Part shown: piece after piece, positions 41,667-50,865 of the stretch
Position numbering within the stretch: position 1 is the first letter of the stretch
How the letters are laid out: every line of letters starts with the position of its first letter
Assembly: GCA_937965695.1 (NCBI GenBank)
Contig: CALCKW010000017.1
Coordinates: 1 to 57,132, forward strand
Length of the DNA: 57,132 nucleotides
Source: an uncultured Granulosicoccaceae bacterium
GTDB lineage: Bacteria; Pseudomonadota; Gammaproteobacteria; CALCKW01
Reading direction: 5' to 3'
The notes under the pieces: model-generated
Seen by the model: the letters and a program-made list of their open reading frames with translations, nothing else
Told to the model about the DNA's origin: nothing
Databases searched by the model: none
Translations under genes and position numbers: made by a program

Positions 41667-42194
41667 CTAATACTGAAAAGGTTTTATCTCTTCAACCGCC
41701 AGGGTATAGCCTGCAGCACCGATGTCCGTCTCGACATACTCAGCGCCCAATGTGCCATAGATTTCCAAAGGTGCCCATTGTTCCTCTAGCACCAAACCTT
41801 CTTTCATTTCAGCGTAGATCAGCTGATTTGGCGGAGGTGGTGGAAAATGTACGCAAGCACCCATGTAGGGAACAAATAGAAATTTGAACACCTTTCCGTC
41901 ATTAAAATCCAACGGCACTACAAAACCAGGGATGCTGATTTTTTTTCCAATCAACTCTTGCACCAGCTCTACCTGGCTTGCATTTCCGTTGTTTTGAGCG
42001 CCAAAGTTCACCGGCATAAGACTGTCCCACTCAAGATGAATATATCCATCCTGAGAGACTTCAGGTATCAGTGGAAAAAGCTCATCGTCTTCTAAAGCAA
42101 ATGTTGATGAGTCTTTGACCACTTCCTCTGCTTGGCTGATTGTGGAACCAACAATTAGCCCAAATGTAATAATGCCTAATAAAGTTTTTTTCAT
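41667..42194 (-). CDS. DUF3299 periplasmic protein, last gene of the zinc-type operon
   Basis: 175 residues with a signal peptide (MKKTLLGIITFGLIVGST, cleavage after SQAE). The DUF3299 core is shown by IHLEWDSLMP, GKKISIPGFVVPLDF, KVFKFLFVPYMGACVHFPPP and PPPPPNQLIYAE. The conserved Cys-x-His (ACVHFPPPPPNQ) might bind a metal. It is an exported partner of the upstream ABC system: members commonly sit at the end of ZrgA-type operons regulated by zinc. One base separates it from the permease gene. Confidence 0.85.
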   Translation of the reverse strand: MKKTLLGIITFGLIVGSTISQAEEVVKDSSTFALEDDELFPLIPEVSQDGYIHLEWDSLMPVNFGAQNNGNASQVELVQELIGKKISIPGFVVPLDFNDGKVFKFLFVPYMGACVHFPPPPPNQLIYAEMKEGLVLEEQWAPLEIYGTLGAEYVETDIGAAGYTLAVEEIKPFQY

Positions 42195-42195
42195 T

Positions 42196-43452
42196 CTAAA
42201 TCCTTTGACTCAAACCGTCATTTAAGGTTTGCCTGTACACCCGTAAGGCAGGCAGCGCCCCCAGAAATGCTGCAAGCAATACATAAAGTCCAAGCCATAA
42301 AAATAAATAGGGTGCCAGCATACTGATGTTGAGCAGCACGCCAAAACGATCTAAGAGAGCTGGGGCCAAGGCCACCATCAGGCCATAGTGTAAGCATACG
42401 CCAACCACAACACCGACCAGTGCAATCAGACCGGCCTCGCCGCATAGAAGGCTAAATACATGCTTAGCCGGAGCTCCAAGAGCACGCAACAACGCCATTT
42501 CTCGGCGGCGTTCATTAAGACCGGCTAAAACAACCGTCAACAAACCCAACAAACCACTCACCATTACCAACGCTGAAATCGACAACAGTGTGCTTTCCAA
42601 TACCCGAAGCATGGACCAAAGCTCTTGCAAGGTCGCTCCCGGGATAATCGCCGAGAGTGGCTCGTCGGTGTAGTCGTTCACTTTGCGTTGAAAATTAAAA
42701 GTTTTAAGGCGAGAGGTCATTCCAATCAACGCCGCAGTGATGGTTTCGGTCTGTAATTTTTGATTTTTTTCGGGTGAAAACCCTTCTGCACCTTGAAGAC
42801 GCACACCATCCTTCCACCCTAGATGAATAGCTTCGATGGCTTGCAGCGAGACATGCAGGCTTCGATCTACGGGTGTGCCAGTTGCTGCCAAAATGCCAAC
42901 AACTTTGAAGGGCAGGTCATCGTGCTTTGAAAAGCTTACAGCCCCTGTACCGTGCACTAAGGACAGTTGCTGATTAAGCGGATAACCTAATGCGCGTGCA
43001 ACCTCACTTCCAATGACCACATCGAAGAGCTGATCAAATGACTGCCCTTCCTTAAACGCTAAGTTTTGTTCCCGTCCGTATTGGTAATGATCAAAATAGG
43101 CTTTCGTCGTGCCGATGACTCGATAGCCCTTGTGAGAATCCCCCAGTGAAATGGGGACACTCCACGCAACAGCTGGGTCGGCACTTAGCTCTTGGTAGCT
43201 TTCCCAGGACATATTGTTGCTCGCGTCCCCAATGCGGAACACGGAATACAACAACAAATTCAATGAGCCAGACCGTGCACCCACCACTAAATCGGTGCCA
43301 GTCAACGTTCTCGAAAAGTTATCTTTTGTATCCGTTCTAATTTTTTCTACGGATAAAAACAACGCTACACTGAACGCAATGCTCAGAGCGGTGAGCATCA
43401 CCGTTAATCGCCGATTGAGTAGACTTTTAAACGCGAGTTCAATCCAGAACAT
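42196..43452 (-). CDS. ABC transporter permease, FtsX/MacB type
   Basis: 418 residues. An N-terminal helix (LTVMLTALSIAFSVALFLSV), a large periplasmic MacB-type domain (~40-270, for example DLVVGARSGSLNLLLYSVF) and three C-terminal helices (LLSISALVMVSGLLGLLTVV; LLCGEAGLIALVGVVVGVCL; YLFLWLGLYVLLAAFLGALP) give the four-helix FtsX fold. ERRREMALLRALGAP is the coupling region that meets the ATPase. It is not a classical importer permease; such systems move lipoproteins, peptides or act as mechanotransmitters. It overlaps the ATPase gene by 14 bases, so the two are made together. Confidence 0.9.
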   Translation of the reverse strand: MFWIELAFKSLLNRRLTVMLTALSIAFSVALFLSVEKIRTDTKDNFSRTLTGTDLVVGARSGSLNLLLYSVFRIGDASNNMSWESYQELSADPAVAWSVPISLGDSHKGYRVIGTTKAYFDHYQYGREQNLAFKEGQSFDQLFDVVIGSEVARALGYPLNQQLSLVHGTGAVSFSKHDDLPFKVVGILAATGTPVDRSLHVSLQAIEAIHLGWKDGVRLQGAEGFSPEKNQKLQTETITAALIGMTSRLKTFNFQRKVNDYTDEPLSAIIPGATLQELWSMLRVLESTLLSISALVMVSGLLGLLTVVLAGLNERRREMALLRALGAPAKHVFSLLCGEAGLIALVGVVVGVCLHYGLMVALAPALLDRFGVLLNISMLAPYLFLWLGLYVLLAAFLGALPALRVYRQTLNDGLSQRI

Positions 43453-44146
43453 GGGAGTTGCTCCGGTTTAGCTCGTTCATATCAACCACACGATCAAAAT
43501 ATTGTCGCAAGCCTGGATCGTGGCTCACAAATAACAACGCGACCTGTCTATCAGCACACGTCGCGAGCAACTGTTCGATAAACTTTTGTCTGTGCTCGGT
43601 ATCGAGTGCCGAGGTTGGCTCATCGGCGATAATCAGATCAGGCCCTCCTATCAAGGCCCGAGCCGCAGCTACACGTTGCTGTTGTCCTATGCTGAGTGCC
43701 GTCACAGGCTTTTTGGCCAAAGAACGCTCAAGACCCAGCTCGTCCATCAGCGCAAAAGCGGCCTTCTCAACAGAGCCGTTGGCCGCACACGCACGCTGGC
43801 GCCGGGTGTTAGACAATCGGCATGCCAGCGTCGTGTTATCCAAAACGCTTAAGTAAGGCAACAAGTTAAATTGCTGAAAAATGTACCCGATGTGTTCAGC
43901 ACGGAGTTTGTCTCGTTGTGCGGGGCGCATGTTTGCGAGCTCATGGCCAAGAACATGCAGTGCACCCTGGTGCCCGTCCAGAACACCGGCCACAAGGTTC
44001 AGCAAGGTACTCTTACCACTGCCACTCTGACCACGCAAAAACACGCGTTCAGAACGAGCAACGGCAAACGACTCAACCTGCAGAGCCGGGCTTTGAGAGC
44101 CTGGCCAACTGAAGCTTAAGTTCGTCATCTCAATCGCGTTTTGCAT
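43439..44146 (-). CDS. ABC transporter ATP-binding protein, LolD/MacB type
   Basis: 235 residues. Walker A LRGQSGSGKSTLLNLVAG, Q-loop IGYIFQQFNLLPYLS, signature ALSIGQQQRVAAARAL (SIGQQ where most have LSGGQ), Walker B DLIIADEPTSALD and the switch His in LFVSHDPGLR. The protein forms the motor for the FtsX-type permease. The SIGQQ signature is a known variant in this subfamily and should still work. It lies 33 bases downstream of the zinc-binding protein gene in the same operon. Confidence 0.92.
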   Translation of the reverse strand: MQNAIEMTNLSFSWPGSQSPALQVESFAVARSERVFLRGQSGSGKSTLLNLVAGVLDGHQGALHVLGHELANMRPAQRDKLRAEHIGYIFQQFNLLPYLSVLDNTTLACRLSNTRRQRACAANGSVEKAAFALMDELGLERSLAKKPVTALSIGQQQRVAAARALIGGPDLIIADEPTSALDTEHRQKFIEQLLATCADRQVALLFVSHDPGLRQYFDRVVDMNELNRSNSHVLD

Positions 44147-44179
44147 CGCTTTTACTCTTAGCCTAATACCAGCTTGAAC

Positions 44180-44785
44180 CTAGAAACGTATCACAGGTTG
44201 CTCGGCTGTTAACGTATCAGCGCCTTGAGTATTCCCAGATAAATATTGGACATCCAATTGCTCCAGATGTTCAAAATACTCAAAAAGAGTCACCGTCATC
44301 TCTACATCGTCCTTTGGCTCTGAGCAGTCTAAAGACCATTCGACGTGCACATCTGAATGCCCTGACTCGCCATGATCATCGTGCCCTTCTACATGTTCAT
44401 CCTTGTGATCGTCGTGCTCTTCTTCATGCTCATCCTTGTGCTCGTCGTGCCCTTCTTCGTGCTCGTCGAAGGCTCCCCCTTCCAGTACTACCGAGACAAC
44501 CGAACATTCACTGCCTTTCAATGCAAACAACGCCAGGGGGTCATTCAGCATCTTCTCTATTTCTTCAACTTCTTGGTGTTGCGTCTCAGACTCAGCCTGG
44601 CCAAACCCTGCAAGGTTAAACATGGGTGAATCCAAGACCAATTGCACCTGTTGGCCATCAACAGCCATTAATAATTGGGCAACACCGTGCTCATGGGCAC
44701 CGTGTTGACGAACCTCAGCGTATAAGTTGGAGCTGAGAGATAAACACAGGGCTACGCCCGCTGTCCGTGGATTAGCGATTTTCAT
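44180..44785 (-). CDS. zrgA: ZrgA/DUF2796 periplasmic zinc-binding protein
   Basis: 201 residues with a signal peptide (RTAGVALCLSLSSNLYA). After RQHGAHEHGVAQLLMAVDG and LDSPMFNLAGFG, which are the DUF2796 hallmarks, a His/Asp/Glu-rich segment of about 50 residues (for example DEHEEGHDEHKDEHEEEHDD) should bind several zinc ions. The end VTLFEYFEHLEQLDVQYLS closes the domain. In Vibrio cholerae the Zur-regulated zrgABCDE operon with the same gene types mediates zinc uptake; I infer the same here. No Zur box was recognised upstream. Confidence 0.88.
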   Translation of the reverse strand: MKIANPRTAGVALCLSLSSNLYAEVRQHGAHEHGVAQLLMAVDGQQVQLVLDSPMFNLAGFGQAESETQHQEVEEIEKMLNDPLALFALKGSECSVVSVVLEGGAFDEHEEGHDEHKDEHEEEHDDHKDEHVEGHDDHGESGHSDVHVEWSLDCSEPKDDVEMTVTLFEYFEHLEQLDVQYLSGNTQGADTLTAEQPVIRF

Positions 44786-44843
44786 AAGAGTTTTCCTAGA
44801 TAAAATTTATAAGCAGAGCGTTGCCCTGCATCAGGGTTTTAAT

Positions 44844-45302
44844 TCAGGAAAAAGTCGGCGGTGCGCGACTGGGTGGCAGGAGAGCCGAAGGAGAGGACGG
44901 GAAAAAAGTATTTTTTGCTACATCAGTGCCACAGGTTTTTGACAGCAGCGGAAAATCGAGAACGTGAGCAAACAGTTGCTGTGCGGGCACTAATAGAGAG
45001 AGGAGCTCGCACTCGAGTTCATCCTCTTCTTCTGAGTGGATTAGACGATCCAAACCCGACTTGGTGATTTCCAAGTGCACGTGGCTGGACTCGAGCAGAT
45101 GATCAATGCTATGCGCACTGGCCAGCGTTCCACCCATGACTAGCGATAGAACAAGCGAAAAAATCCAAAGGCGTCTAACGTTTGATTTCACGGGTGTGGC
45201 GCATATCTCTTTTGAGGATACAAAGCTACGAACAGGGTAGACGACAATCATAGAGAAAGCAGACGAATGACTCAACAACCGTTTGCCTAAATTTGTAGAC
45301 AC
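44844..45302 (-). CDS. Small His-containing membrane/exported protein, first gene of the zinc-type operon
   Basis: Up to 152 residues; the start is uncertain (GTG at 45302 or ATG at 45251). One hydrophobic helix (LWIFSLVLSLVMGGTLASA) is followed by HSIDHLLESSHVHLE, a His cluster, and by two Cys (LECELL; SKTCGTD) in an otherwise simple tail. It is like small proteins that precede zinc or copper operons, without a named family I can be sure of. It is 58 bases before zrgA and probably co-transcribed. It may bind metal at the membrane. Confidence 0.6.
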   Translation of the reverse strand: MSTNLGKRLLSHSSAFSMIVVYPVRSFVSSKEICATPVKSNVRRLWIFSLVLSLVMGGTLASAHSIDHLLESSHVHLEITKSGLDRLIHSEEEDELECELLSLLVPAQQLFAHVLDFPLLSKTCGTDVAKNTFFPSSPSALLPPSRAPPTFS

Positions 45303-45439
45303 CTCTCAAGACGAACAGATTTTTCTCTCTGTTCTCTGACACTTACGTAACTCGCGATCTTGGCAATCCTCAATGCAAAGGCACTTTGAACAGGTATAAT
45401 TCACGCGGTCTATCCCAGAAAGACTTGTACACTCTAACC

Positions 45440-46346
45440 ATGCAAAGTTGGTCCTCTCCGAACATCCGTGCAAGCCTTTTCATGATGCTCTCCATGACGG
45501 GTTTCACGCTGAACGACAGCCTCATAAAGTCGCTCGACGGCGCCTTCAACGTTGGCCAGATAATGGCAATTCGAGAGGGGATGTTGTTTTTGATGACCGC
45601 AGTGATAGTCGTGCAGCAAAGTCTTGCACAAACGGCTTAGAGAACTTCTCTATAAAAAAATACTGTTTCGATCAACAATGGAAGTACTCGCCACCTTTTG
45701 CTTTCTCGGCGCAATCAACGCACTACCCTTCGCCACAATTGTGGCCATCTTGCAGGCCCTTCCGCTTACAGTCGCGGCAGGCGCAGCGCTTTTCCTTGCT
45801 GAACCCGTGCGTGGGCTGGCGTCGCTGGTTGGCCATAACAATCGGTTTCGTCGGTGTTATGGTTATTATCCGGCCCAGTCTGGGTGGGTTTGAGCCAAAT
45901 TCGGTGCTTGTTTTATTCGCTGTTTTGTTTGCAGCGGCACGAGATCTAGTCACACGCACACTTCCTTCTGCTATTCCTTCTATTTCGGTTTCCGCTGCAA
46001 CGACACTCCCGATCAGTTTGTTCGGATTTACATTGACCACCGTTCAAAGAAACTGGCAACCCGTATCGACGTATCAATTGTTGATACTCACCGCCGCAGC
46101 TTTTTTTCTATTTTTTGGTTATCAATTTATTGTGATGGCAATGCGCATCGGGGGAGTTGGCTACGTAGTGCCTTTTAGATACTCAAGCCTGATCTGGGTA
46201 ATTTTTTTTTGGGCTACTTTGTTTTTGGCGAAGTACCCGATCAATACACCTTGATCGGATCTTCAATTGTCATCGCAACGGGTTTATTTACCCTGTATCG
46301 AGAAATCGTTTCGCGACACCCATACCTCAAAATTCGCTCAAATTGA
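45440..46346 (+). pseudogene. DMT-superfamily (EamA) transporter, broken by three frameshifts
   Basis: Homology to ten-helix EamA transporters runs through three frames and returns to a fourth segment: MMLSMTGFTLNDSLIKSLDG (from 45440); TMEVLATFCFLGAINALPFA after a shift near 45620; WRRWLAITIGFVGVMVIIRP after a one-base insertion near 45816; and FFWGYFVFGEVPDQYTLIGS after an extra T in the T run at 46202-46210. It ends with TGA at 46344-46346. All three lesions are single-base indels, one in a homopolymer. It is therefore a recent pseudogene, or less likely an assembly artefact. Confidence 0.82.
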
Positions 46347-46432
46347 AAATGGAATCTGAGGCTCATTATCGCTTCGGTGGCATGAGGCACAGCAATTTAA
46401 CGTAAAGGTGTCTTTGACGCCGTAGATCTAAA

Positions 46433-46459
46433 TCCCCTCATTCAGAACGATAGAGGGGA
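46433..46459 (-). terminator. Hairpin past the OmpA-fusion gene
   Basis: TCCCCTC, 13-base loop, GAGGGGA, 15 bases beyond the stop of the minus-strand gene at 46474. The minus-strand side is followed by TTTAGATC. Likely terminator shared with the convergent pseudogene. Confidence 0.55.
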
Positions 46460-46473
46460 ATCAGCATCATTGA

Positions 46474-49400
46474 TCAAATGCACGCATCGCCACGCCAGTT
46501 ACCGTGTAGCTCCGCCCGTCGATTCTCAACACGCCCTACGGCAGCATTGCTGTCTGCTAGGGGCTTGATATCACCAAAATCCAGTACAGAAATCTCAGCC
46601 GTGTCTAAACCCTGAAATTCTAGGAATGACTTTATAGCTTGAGCTCGCTGCTCTGATAAACCCTTATTATCTCGGTTAGGACCTTGGTAATCAGCATGGC
46701 CGTGGATGGCATCCAGCTCAAACTGTGGGTTATTCATGAGACCTTTAATCATCATTTGGGCAGACAGACCCAAATAGGCAGAGTTTGACTGAAATTCTAC
46801 AACGACATACACGCGTTCATCTGCATAGCATTCAGTCGATGAACCCTCATAATTCACCGACGAGCCATGACTGTCGTGCCCTTTTAAATAGGCGCCTAAA
46901 GTAAGCGCCGTAAAATTTGCGTCTCTGTCATAGCTTTCAAAGTCGACACGGAATAGATAACGTTGAGCAAACCGTAACTGTGCTCCTAATCCAAATGCCA
47001 ACTGCGCAGTCGTTTGTTTTTCATAACCAATACGGCCATCACTTGCGCTGTTACTCAGCGCTGCTATGCCAACCTTAACGTCTGCAGTCAAATTTCTACT
47101 GGGGTCAAAAGGTGCGTATCTCAGCCATACGGCAGGGACTTTATAGTCAATCTCCGCGTCTGGTACTAGTGTATTTAGCGTATTGTTTGTCGGGTTTCCC
47201 AGACCTGCAGCGCCCAAGTCTGCATAAGTCAGTTCCCAAGCCCAATGTGGTTTAAAATGACGGCCAAATACAACCCTTACCCCCTCACTATCGCTGTCAT
47301 CGGTTTCGAATCCATTCGAGCGACCTTCTGGATCCACATAAGTTCTACCAAGACCGAAACCCAAGTAATAGCTTGGGTGGAATTCGAGCTCAGCCTGCAC
47401 AGCGGCCTCGCCTTTCGACCCGTGAGTCTCATTGTCGTGGGCGACCCACTCATGGTTATCATCGGGCATAACATAGCGAGCACTGTAGTTATCGTGTGCG
47501 TGCACATTAGAACCAAGTAGCAATGCCAGTGAAGCAAAAATTGTTTTAGCAACAACGGTCCGACGAGCAAACAAACGAACAGAAACAACCAGTGTCAGGA
47601 TAAACAACAGTGGCCAACTGGCGCTACCAACGCCCGTCACAGCCGTAGACAGTTCATTATTTTGCAGACGATCCTGGATGCCATCGTCATCACAATCACC
47701 ATCATCAACGGCATCGGAACCATCACGATGCACACAATCAGCGTTCTCTTCAACGCTATCCAAGAAGCCGTCGTTGTCGCTGTCCTTGTCCAAATAATCC
47801 AAGACGCCATCGCCATCGGTATCACGGTTGGCATCGCCGTTTTGCTCGTCGACATCGCTGATTCCATCACCGTCAGAATCACCGGTTGAAGGCGTTAAAA
47901 CATCAGGCGTACCATAAACACTCGGATTGACGTCAGCGGCGCCGTAAACACCATCTTTGTCCGGATCGTTGGCTGGATCGCTGGCTCCATCAATCACACC
48001 GTCTGAGTCGGTATCCAATGCCGTCAGCTCTGCTGCAACACCTGGCTCTGCGATATCAAAGACACCGTCGTTATCACTGTCGACTTCACGATTATCTGGG
48101 ATGTTATCGCCATCCGAATCAATGATTGAGGAAGCGTTGACAAACACCGGCTGCACGCCTTCCTCTAGGCCGTCGACAAAACCGTCCCCGTCAGCATCTG
48201 TTTGACCAGACTCAGTGATATCGAGCAGTCCATCGTTATCGCTGTCGAGATCACGGTAGTCCTGCACGGTATCCCCGTCGCTATCCAGCAGTGAAGTATC
48301 CACGGGATTACCGTCAATATTTCCCTGTGCGCTATCAACGAGCCCATCAAGGCCAACGACATTGGCAGTCGTTTGATTTGGTGGGTCTATTTGGCCATCG
48401 CTGTCCGAATCCAAGATTGTGATATCTGCTAGAGACAGCCCACTTTCAAGTAAGTCTGGGATACCATCGTTGTCGCTATCTAAATCCAAAGAATCGATGA
48501 CCCCATCACCATCTGTGTCCGCGGGAACAACCGTCAGCGATTCGCCGTCGTTGTCACCTTGTACAAGGTCCAATATACCGTCGCTGCCGACAACATTAGC
48601 GGATGTCTGGCTCGGTGGGTCTATCGCGCCATTGCCATCTTGATCGTAAAGCGCAATATCTTGCGTAGACAGGCCACTTTCTAGTAGATCTGGAATGCCA
48701 TCATTGTCTTTATCTAAATCACGATAGTCTGCAACCCCATCAAGGTCGGTATCCAAATTTGTATCTACTGCACCGTCGCCGTCGTAATCTAGGCTGGCTG
48801 AATCGTCAGCTGTTTCGACTGCATTGGCCAAACCATTTGCACCAACGTCGTTATTAATATCCACTTGTCCGTTGTTGTCGTCGTCTAGGATGGCAACTAC
48901 TGCAGCAGACAAACCACTCTCTGACAAATCTGAGATACCGTCGTTGTCGCTGTCTAAATCTCGGCTATCCGGGATACCATCGCCGTCAGTATCAACGGTG
49001 CCTTCTACGCTATCGGGGATACCATCGTTATCATCATCTAAATCAATGTTGTCGACAATGCCATCGTTATCACTATCTATAATTAGCGCAATGGTCGCTG
49101 TAGCGGTCTCACAGACCAAACTGCCCGACTCATTGTTACAAACCTCATAAGCGACTGTGCAGGAGCTTTTTCCATAGTCGCCAATACTAGGTGTATACAA
49201 CAATGTCCCCGACGTTGCATCAAAGTCTGAAGTACCCAAACAAGTGCCACCTGCACCAGCTGTGAGTGTTGTTACACCTGCATTGTTACTATCGCCGTCG
49301 ACGAGATAATCATCATTTGCCAACACGTCAATTGCGACACCGCTGTCACCACTGTCATTGGCGACTGTTGCAACGTTTGGAGAAGTGTCAATGCTGTCGG

Positions 49401-50391
49401 GACTGCCGTCGCCGTCACTGTCAGCATCTTGATAGTCATCAATACCATCGCCGTCGCTGTCTACAGAGCCACCTGGATTACCTGAATCAAAGCCTTCATC
49501 TAGATCACAGATGCCATCACCATCGCTGTCATAAATTGCGCAAGCCGTCATCACCGATGATCTATACGCGATAAACGGTGGATCGGCTTGGGCCGGAAGC
49601 TCTAGCTCTAATCGAGTGGCAGAAGCAAGTTCAGTGGCGGTGACGCCAAAGTCAGAAAATCCAACGCCAAACCCTTGCACCTGTTGAACACTTGCCGTTC
49701 CCGTTGAGTTTCCATTGGAGGTACGGAAACGATCATTTTCAACATCAGCAATGTTGGGGTGAGCATTTTCTGCAGAAGAGACGGTAGAGCCCAACTGATT
49801 GTCAAATTCATCATAGAGACGAAACCTAACAAGGCTGCCGTTCGGCCACGCCATATTAAAATAGAGAAACTCAGGCACTGCATCTGTATTGGCAATGAGG
49901 TTAATATCACTTAGATTAAAATTTACAGTCGCGGCGACATTGTTTCCAAAAGTCGAAAGGTCCAGCCCACGTATGCCATCCGTCATATACTCGGTCACGT
50001 CTCCGCCGGTGACAGGGTATATCAATCCTGTGCCGACGGTTTTGTTGCCATCTATGTTAGAACCCTGTCCAGCATAACCAGAAATAAAACCGATAGGGTT
50101 CAGTGCCCGGAACGAATCCGCTTGGTAACTCAGCGCATTGGCATCGAGACTGGCGTCTGCGACACCGGTAGAATAACGTACCCCGCCTGTAGTAAATGCG
50201 ACAAGGTTATTGGTGGAGTCCGGCACAACAGCACTGATATTCGATTCAGAGGAAGACCAAAAACCACCGTAGTCACCCTCAATACCCGTTATTGAATCAA
50301 TAGCGTAAGCGGGAGCTATCAATAACGAACTACTAACTAACAAAAAAGCGCTGGCGAGCTTAAACCTTTTACAGGTATTTGCCATGATCAT
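46474..50391 (-). CDS. Giant secreted protein: TSP3-type calcium repeats joined to an OmpA-family barrel protein
   Basis: 1305 residues. A signal peptide (ASAFLLVSSSLLIAPAYA) leads a ~250-residue N-terminal domain. Residues ~285-910 are calcium-binding thrombospondin-type-3 repeats (units like DSDNDGIPDLLESGLS and DGDGVIDSLDLDSDND). Near 915-945 comes TGVGSASWPLLFILTLVVSV then RLFARR, a C-terminal sorting-like signal, and at once a second signal-peptide-like helix (TIFASLALLLGSNVHA). The rest (~965-1305) is a complete OmpA protein: an eight-strand barrel-like region and a peptidoglycan-binding domain (GHADYQGPNRDNKGLSEQRA ... VENRRAEL). So two whole proteins appear fused in frame. The start could also be the ATG at 50385, after GGATGG. 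Confidence 0.85.
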   Translation of the reverse strand: MIMANTCKRFKLASAFLLVSSSLLIAPAYAIDSITGIEGDYGGFWSSSESNISAVVPDSTNNLVAFTTGGVRYSTGVADASLDANALSYQADSFRALNPIGFISGYAGQGSNIDGNKTVGTGLIYPVTGGDVTEYMTDGIRGLDLSTFGNNVAATVNFNLSDINLIANTDAVPEFLYFNMAWPNGSLVRFRLYDEFDNQLGSTVSSAENAHPNIADVENDRFRTSNGNSTGTASVQQVQGFGVGFSDFGVTATELASATRLELELPAQADPPFIAYRSSVMTACAIYDSDGDGICDLDEGFDSGNPGGSVDSDGDGIDDYQDADSDGDGSPDSIDTSPNVATVANDSGDSGVAIDVLANDDYLVDGDSNNAGVTTLTAGAGGTCLGTSDFDATSGTLLYTPSIGDYGKSSCTVAYEVCNNESGSLVCETATATIALIIDSDNDGIVDNIDLDDDNDGIPDSVEGTVDTDGDGIPDSRDLDSDNDGISDLSESGLSAAVVAILDDDNNGQVDINNDVGANGLANAVETADDSASLDYDGDGAVDTNLDTDLDGVADYRDLDKDNDGIPDLLESGLSTQDIALYDQDGNGAIDPPSQTSANVVGSDGILDLVQGDNDGESLTVVPADTDGDGVIDSLDLDSDNDGIPDLLESGLSLADITILDSDSDGQIDPPNQTTANVVGLDGLVDSAQGNIDGNPVDTSLLDSDGDTVQDYRDLDSDNDGLLDITESGQTDADGDGFVDGLEEGVQPVFVNASSIIDSDGDNIPDNREVDSDNDGVFDIAEPGVAAELTALDTDSDGVIDGASDPANDPDKDGVYGAADVNPSVYGTPDVLTPSTGDSDGDGISDVDEQNGDANRDTDGDGVLDYLDKDSDNDGFLDSVEENADCVHRDGSDAVDDGDCDDDGIQDRLQNNELSTAVTGVGSASWPLLFILTLVVSVRLFARRTVVAKTIFASLALLLGSNVHAHDNYSARYVMPDDNHEWVAHDNETHGSKGEAAVQAELEFHPSYYLGFGLGRTYVDPEGRSNGFETDDSDSEGVRVVFGRHFKPHWAWELTYADLGAAGLGNPTNNTLNTLVPDAEIDYKVPAVWLRYAPFDPSRNLTADVKVGIAALSNSASDGRIGYEKQTTAQLAFGLGAQLRFAQRYLFRVDFESYDRDANFTALTLGAYLKGHDSHGSSVNYEGSSTECYADERVYVVVEFQSNSAYLGLSAQMMIKGLMNNPQFELDAIHGHADYQGPNRDNKGLSEQRAQAIKSFLEFQGLDTAEISVLDFGDIKPLADSNAAVGRVENRRAELHGNWRGDACI
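47650..49530 (-). repeat. Tandem calcium-binding (DxDxDG) coding repeats
   Basis: The DNA repeats in a loose period with GATACCATCG, TTGTCGCTATC and CTAAATC blocks, coding DxDxDGxxD units. Three longer units of 60-70 residues (each ending in ESGLS) are near-copies of one another around 48300-48800 and differ by substitutions, which shows internal duplication within the gene. Confidence 0.7.
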
Positions 50392-50865
50392 CCATCCAAA
50401 AACACGTTGTATTGAGTCGCCCTTTTCTCCCTCTGGGGAGCGGACGTGTGCGTATCATTGCACCGGACACCGCAACTATTAAGCCATTGGTGACACGATT
50501 GAAAAGACTTAACTACAACGCAATGAAGTAGGCTTGGATTCAGCCTGAATGAGAAAAAACTCGAGGCTAACTATGATAACGATTTGCTTCGATTTTTAGA
50601 GACAACAAAGGAATAGGTCCGCAGAACACATTTCAATAGCTCAGGTTTTTGAGAGCAAGGCGCATCTCTCTTAAATTAGAGCAACATTCAGATATTCAGA
50701 TGTCACTGATTCGAGATAAACACCTCGCCTATTCTGTTGACGAGAATCCGACACAACAGACGTCAATAATTTGTTGCAAAAACAGGGGGGTGAGTTCACA
50801 CGCCAAATTCGCTAAGGATATAAGGCGAGCAATCGCAAGCCCGTCCACTTATACCGTCAATGCAC
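50392..50865. other. Intergenic region between the OmpA-fusion gene and the P450 gene
   Basis: About 470 bases. The stretch 50520-50640 is A/T-rich and probably holds the promoter of the OmpA-fusion gene (minus strand). A possible reading frame at 50649-50915 has no coding features and overlaps the P450 end. No terminator hairpin was recognised for the P450 gene. Confidence 0.4.

Noticed and set aside
44314..44708. Hydrophobic plus-strand open frames opposite zrgA
   Set aside because: They are the complement of the His/Asp/Glu-rich segment, which forces Val/Phe/Leu/Met codons; no real membrane gene.
45240..45440. Search for a Zur box upstream of the zinc-type operon
   Set aside because: No sequence close to the TGTTATA-type inverted repeat was found by eye; not claimed.
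47662..49150. Several long plus-strand open frames opposite the TSP3 repeat region, one rich in Ser-Leu-Ser
   Set aside because: They are antisense to the DxDxDG repeats and only mirror the repeat composition; no start signals or family patterns.
47650..49530. Repetitive DNA that might suggest a CRISPR array or satellite
   Set aside because: The repeat period is uneven, units are coding in one frame, and there are no constant direct repeats with unique spacers.
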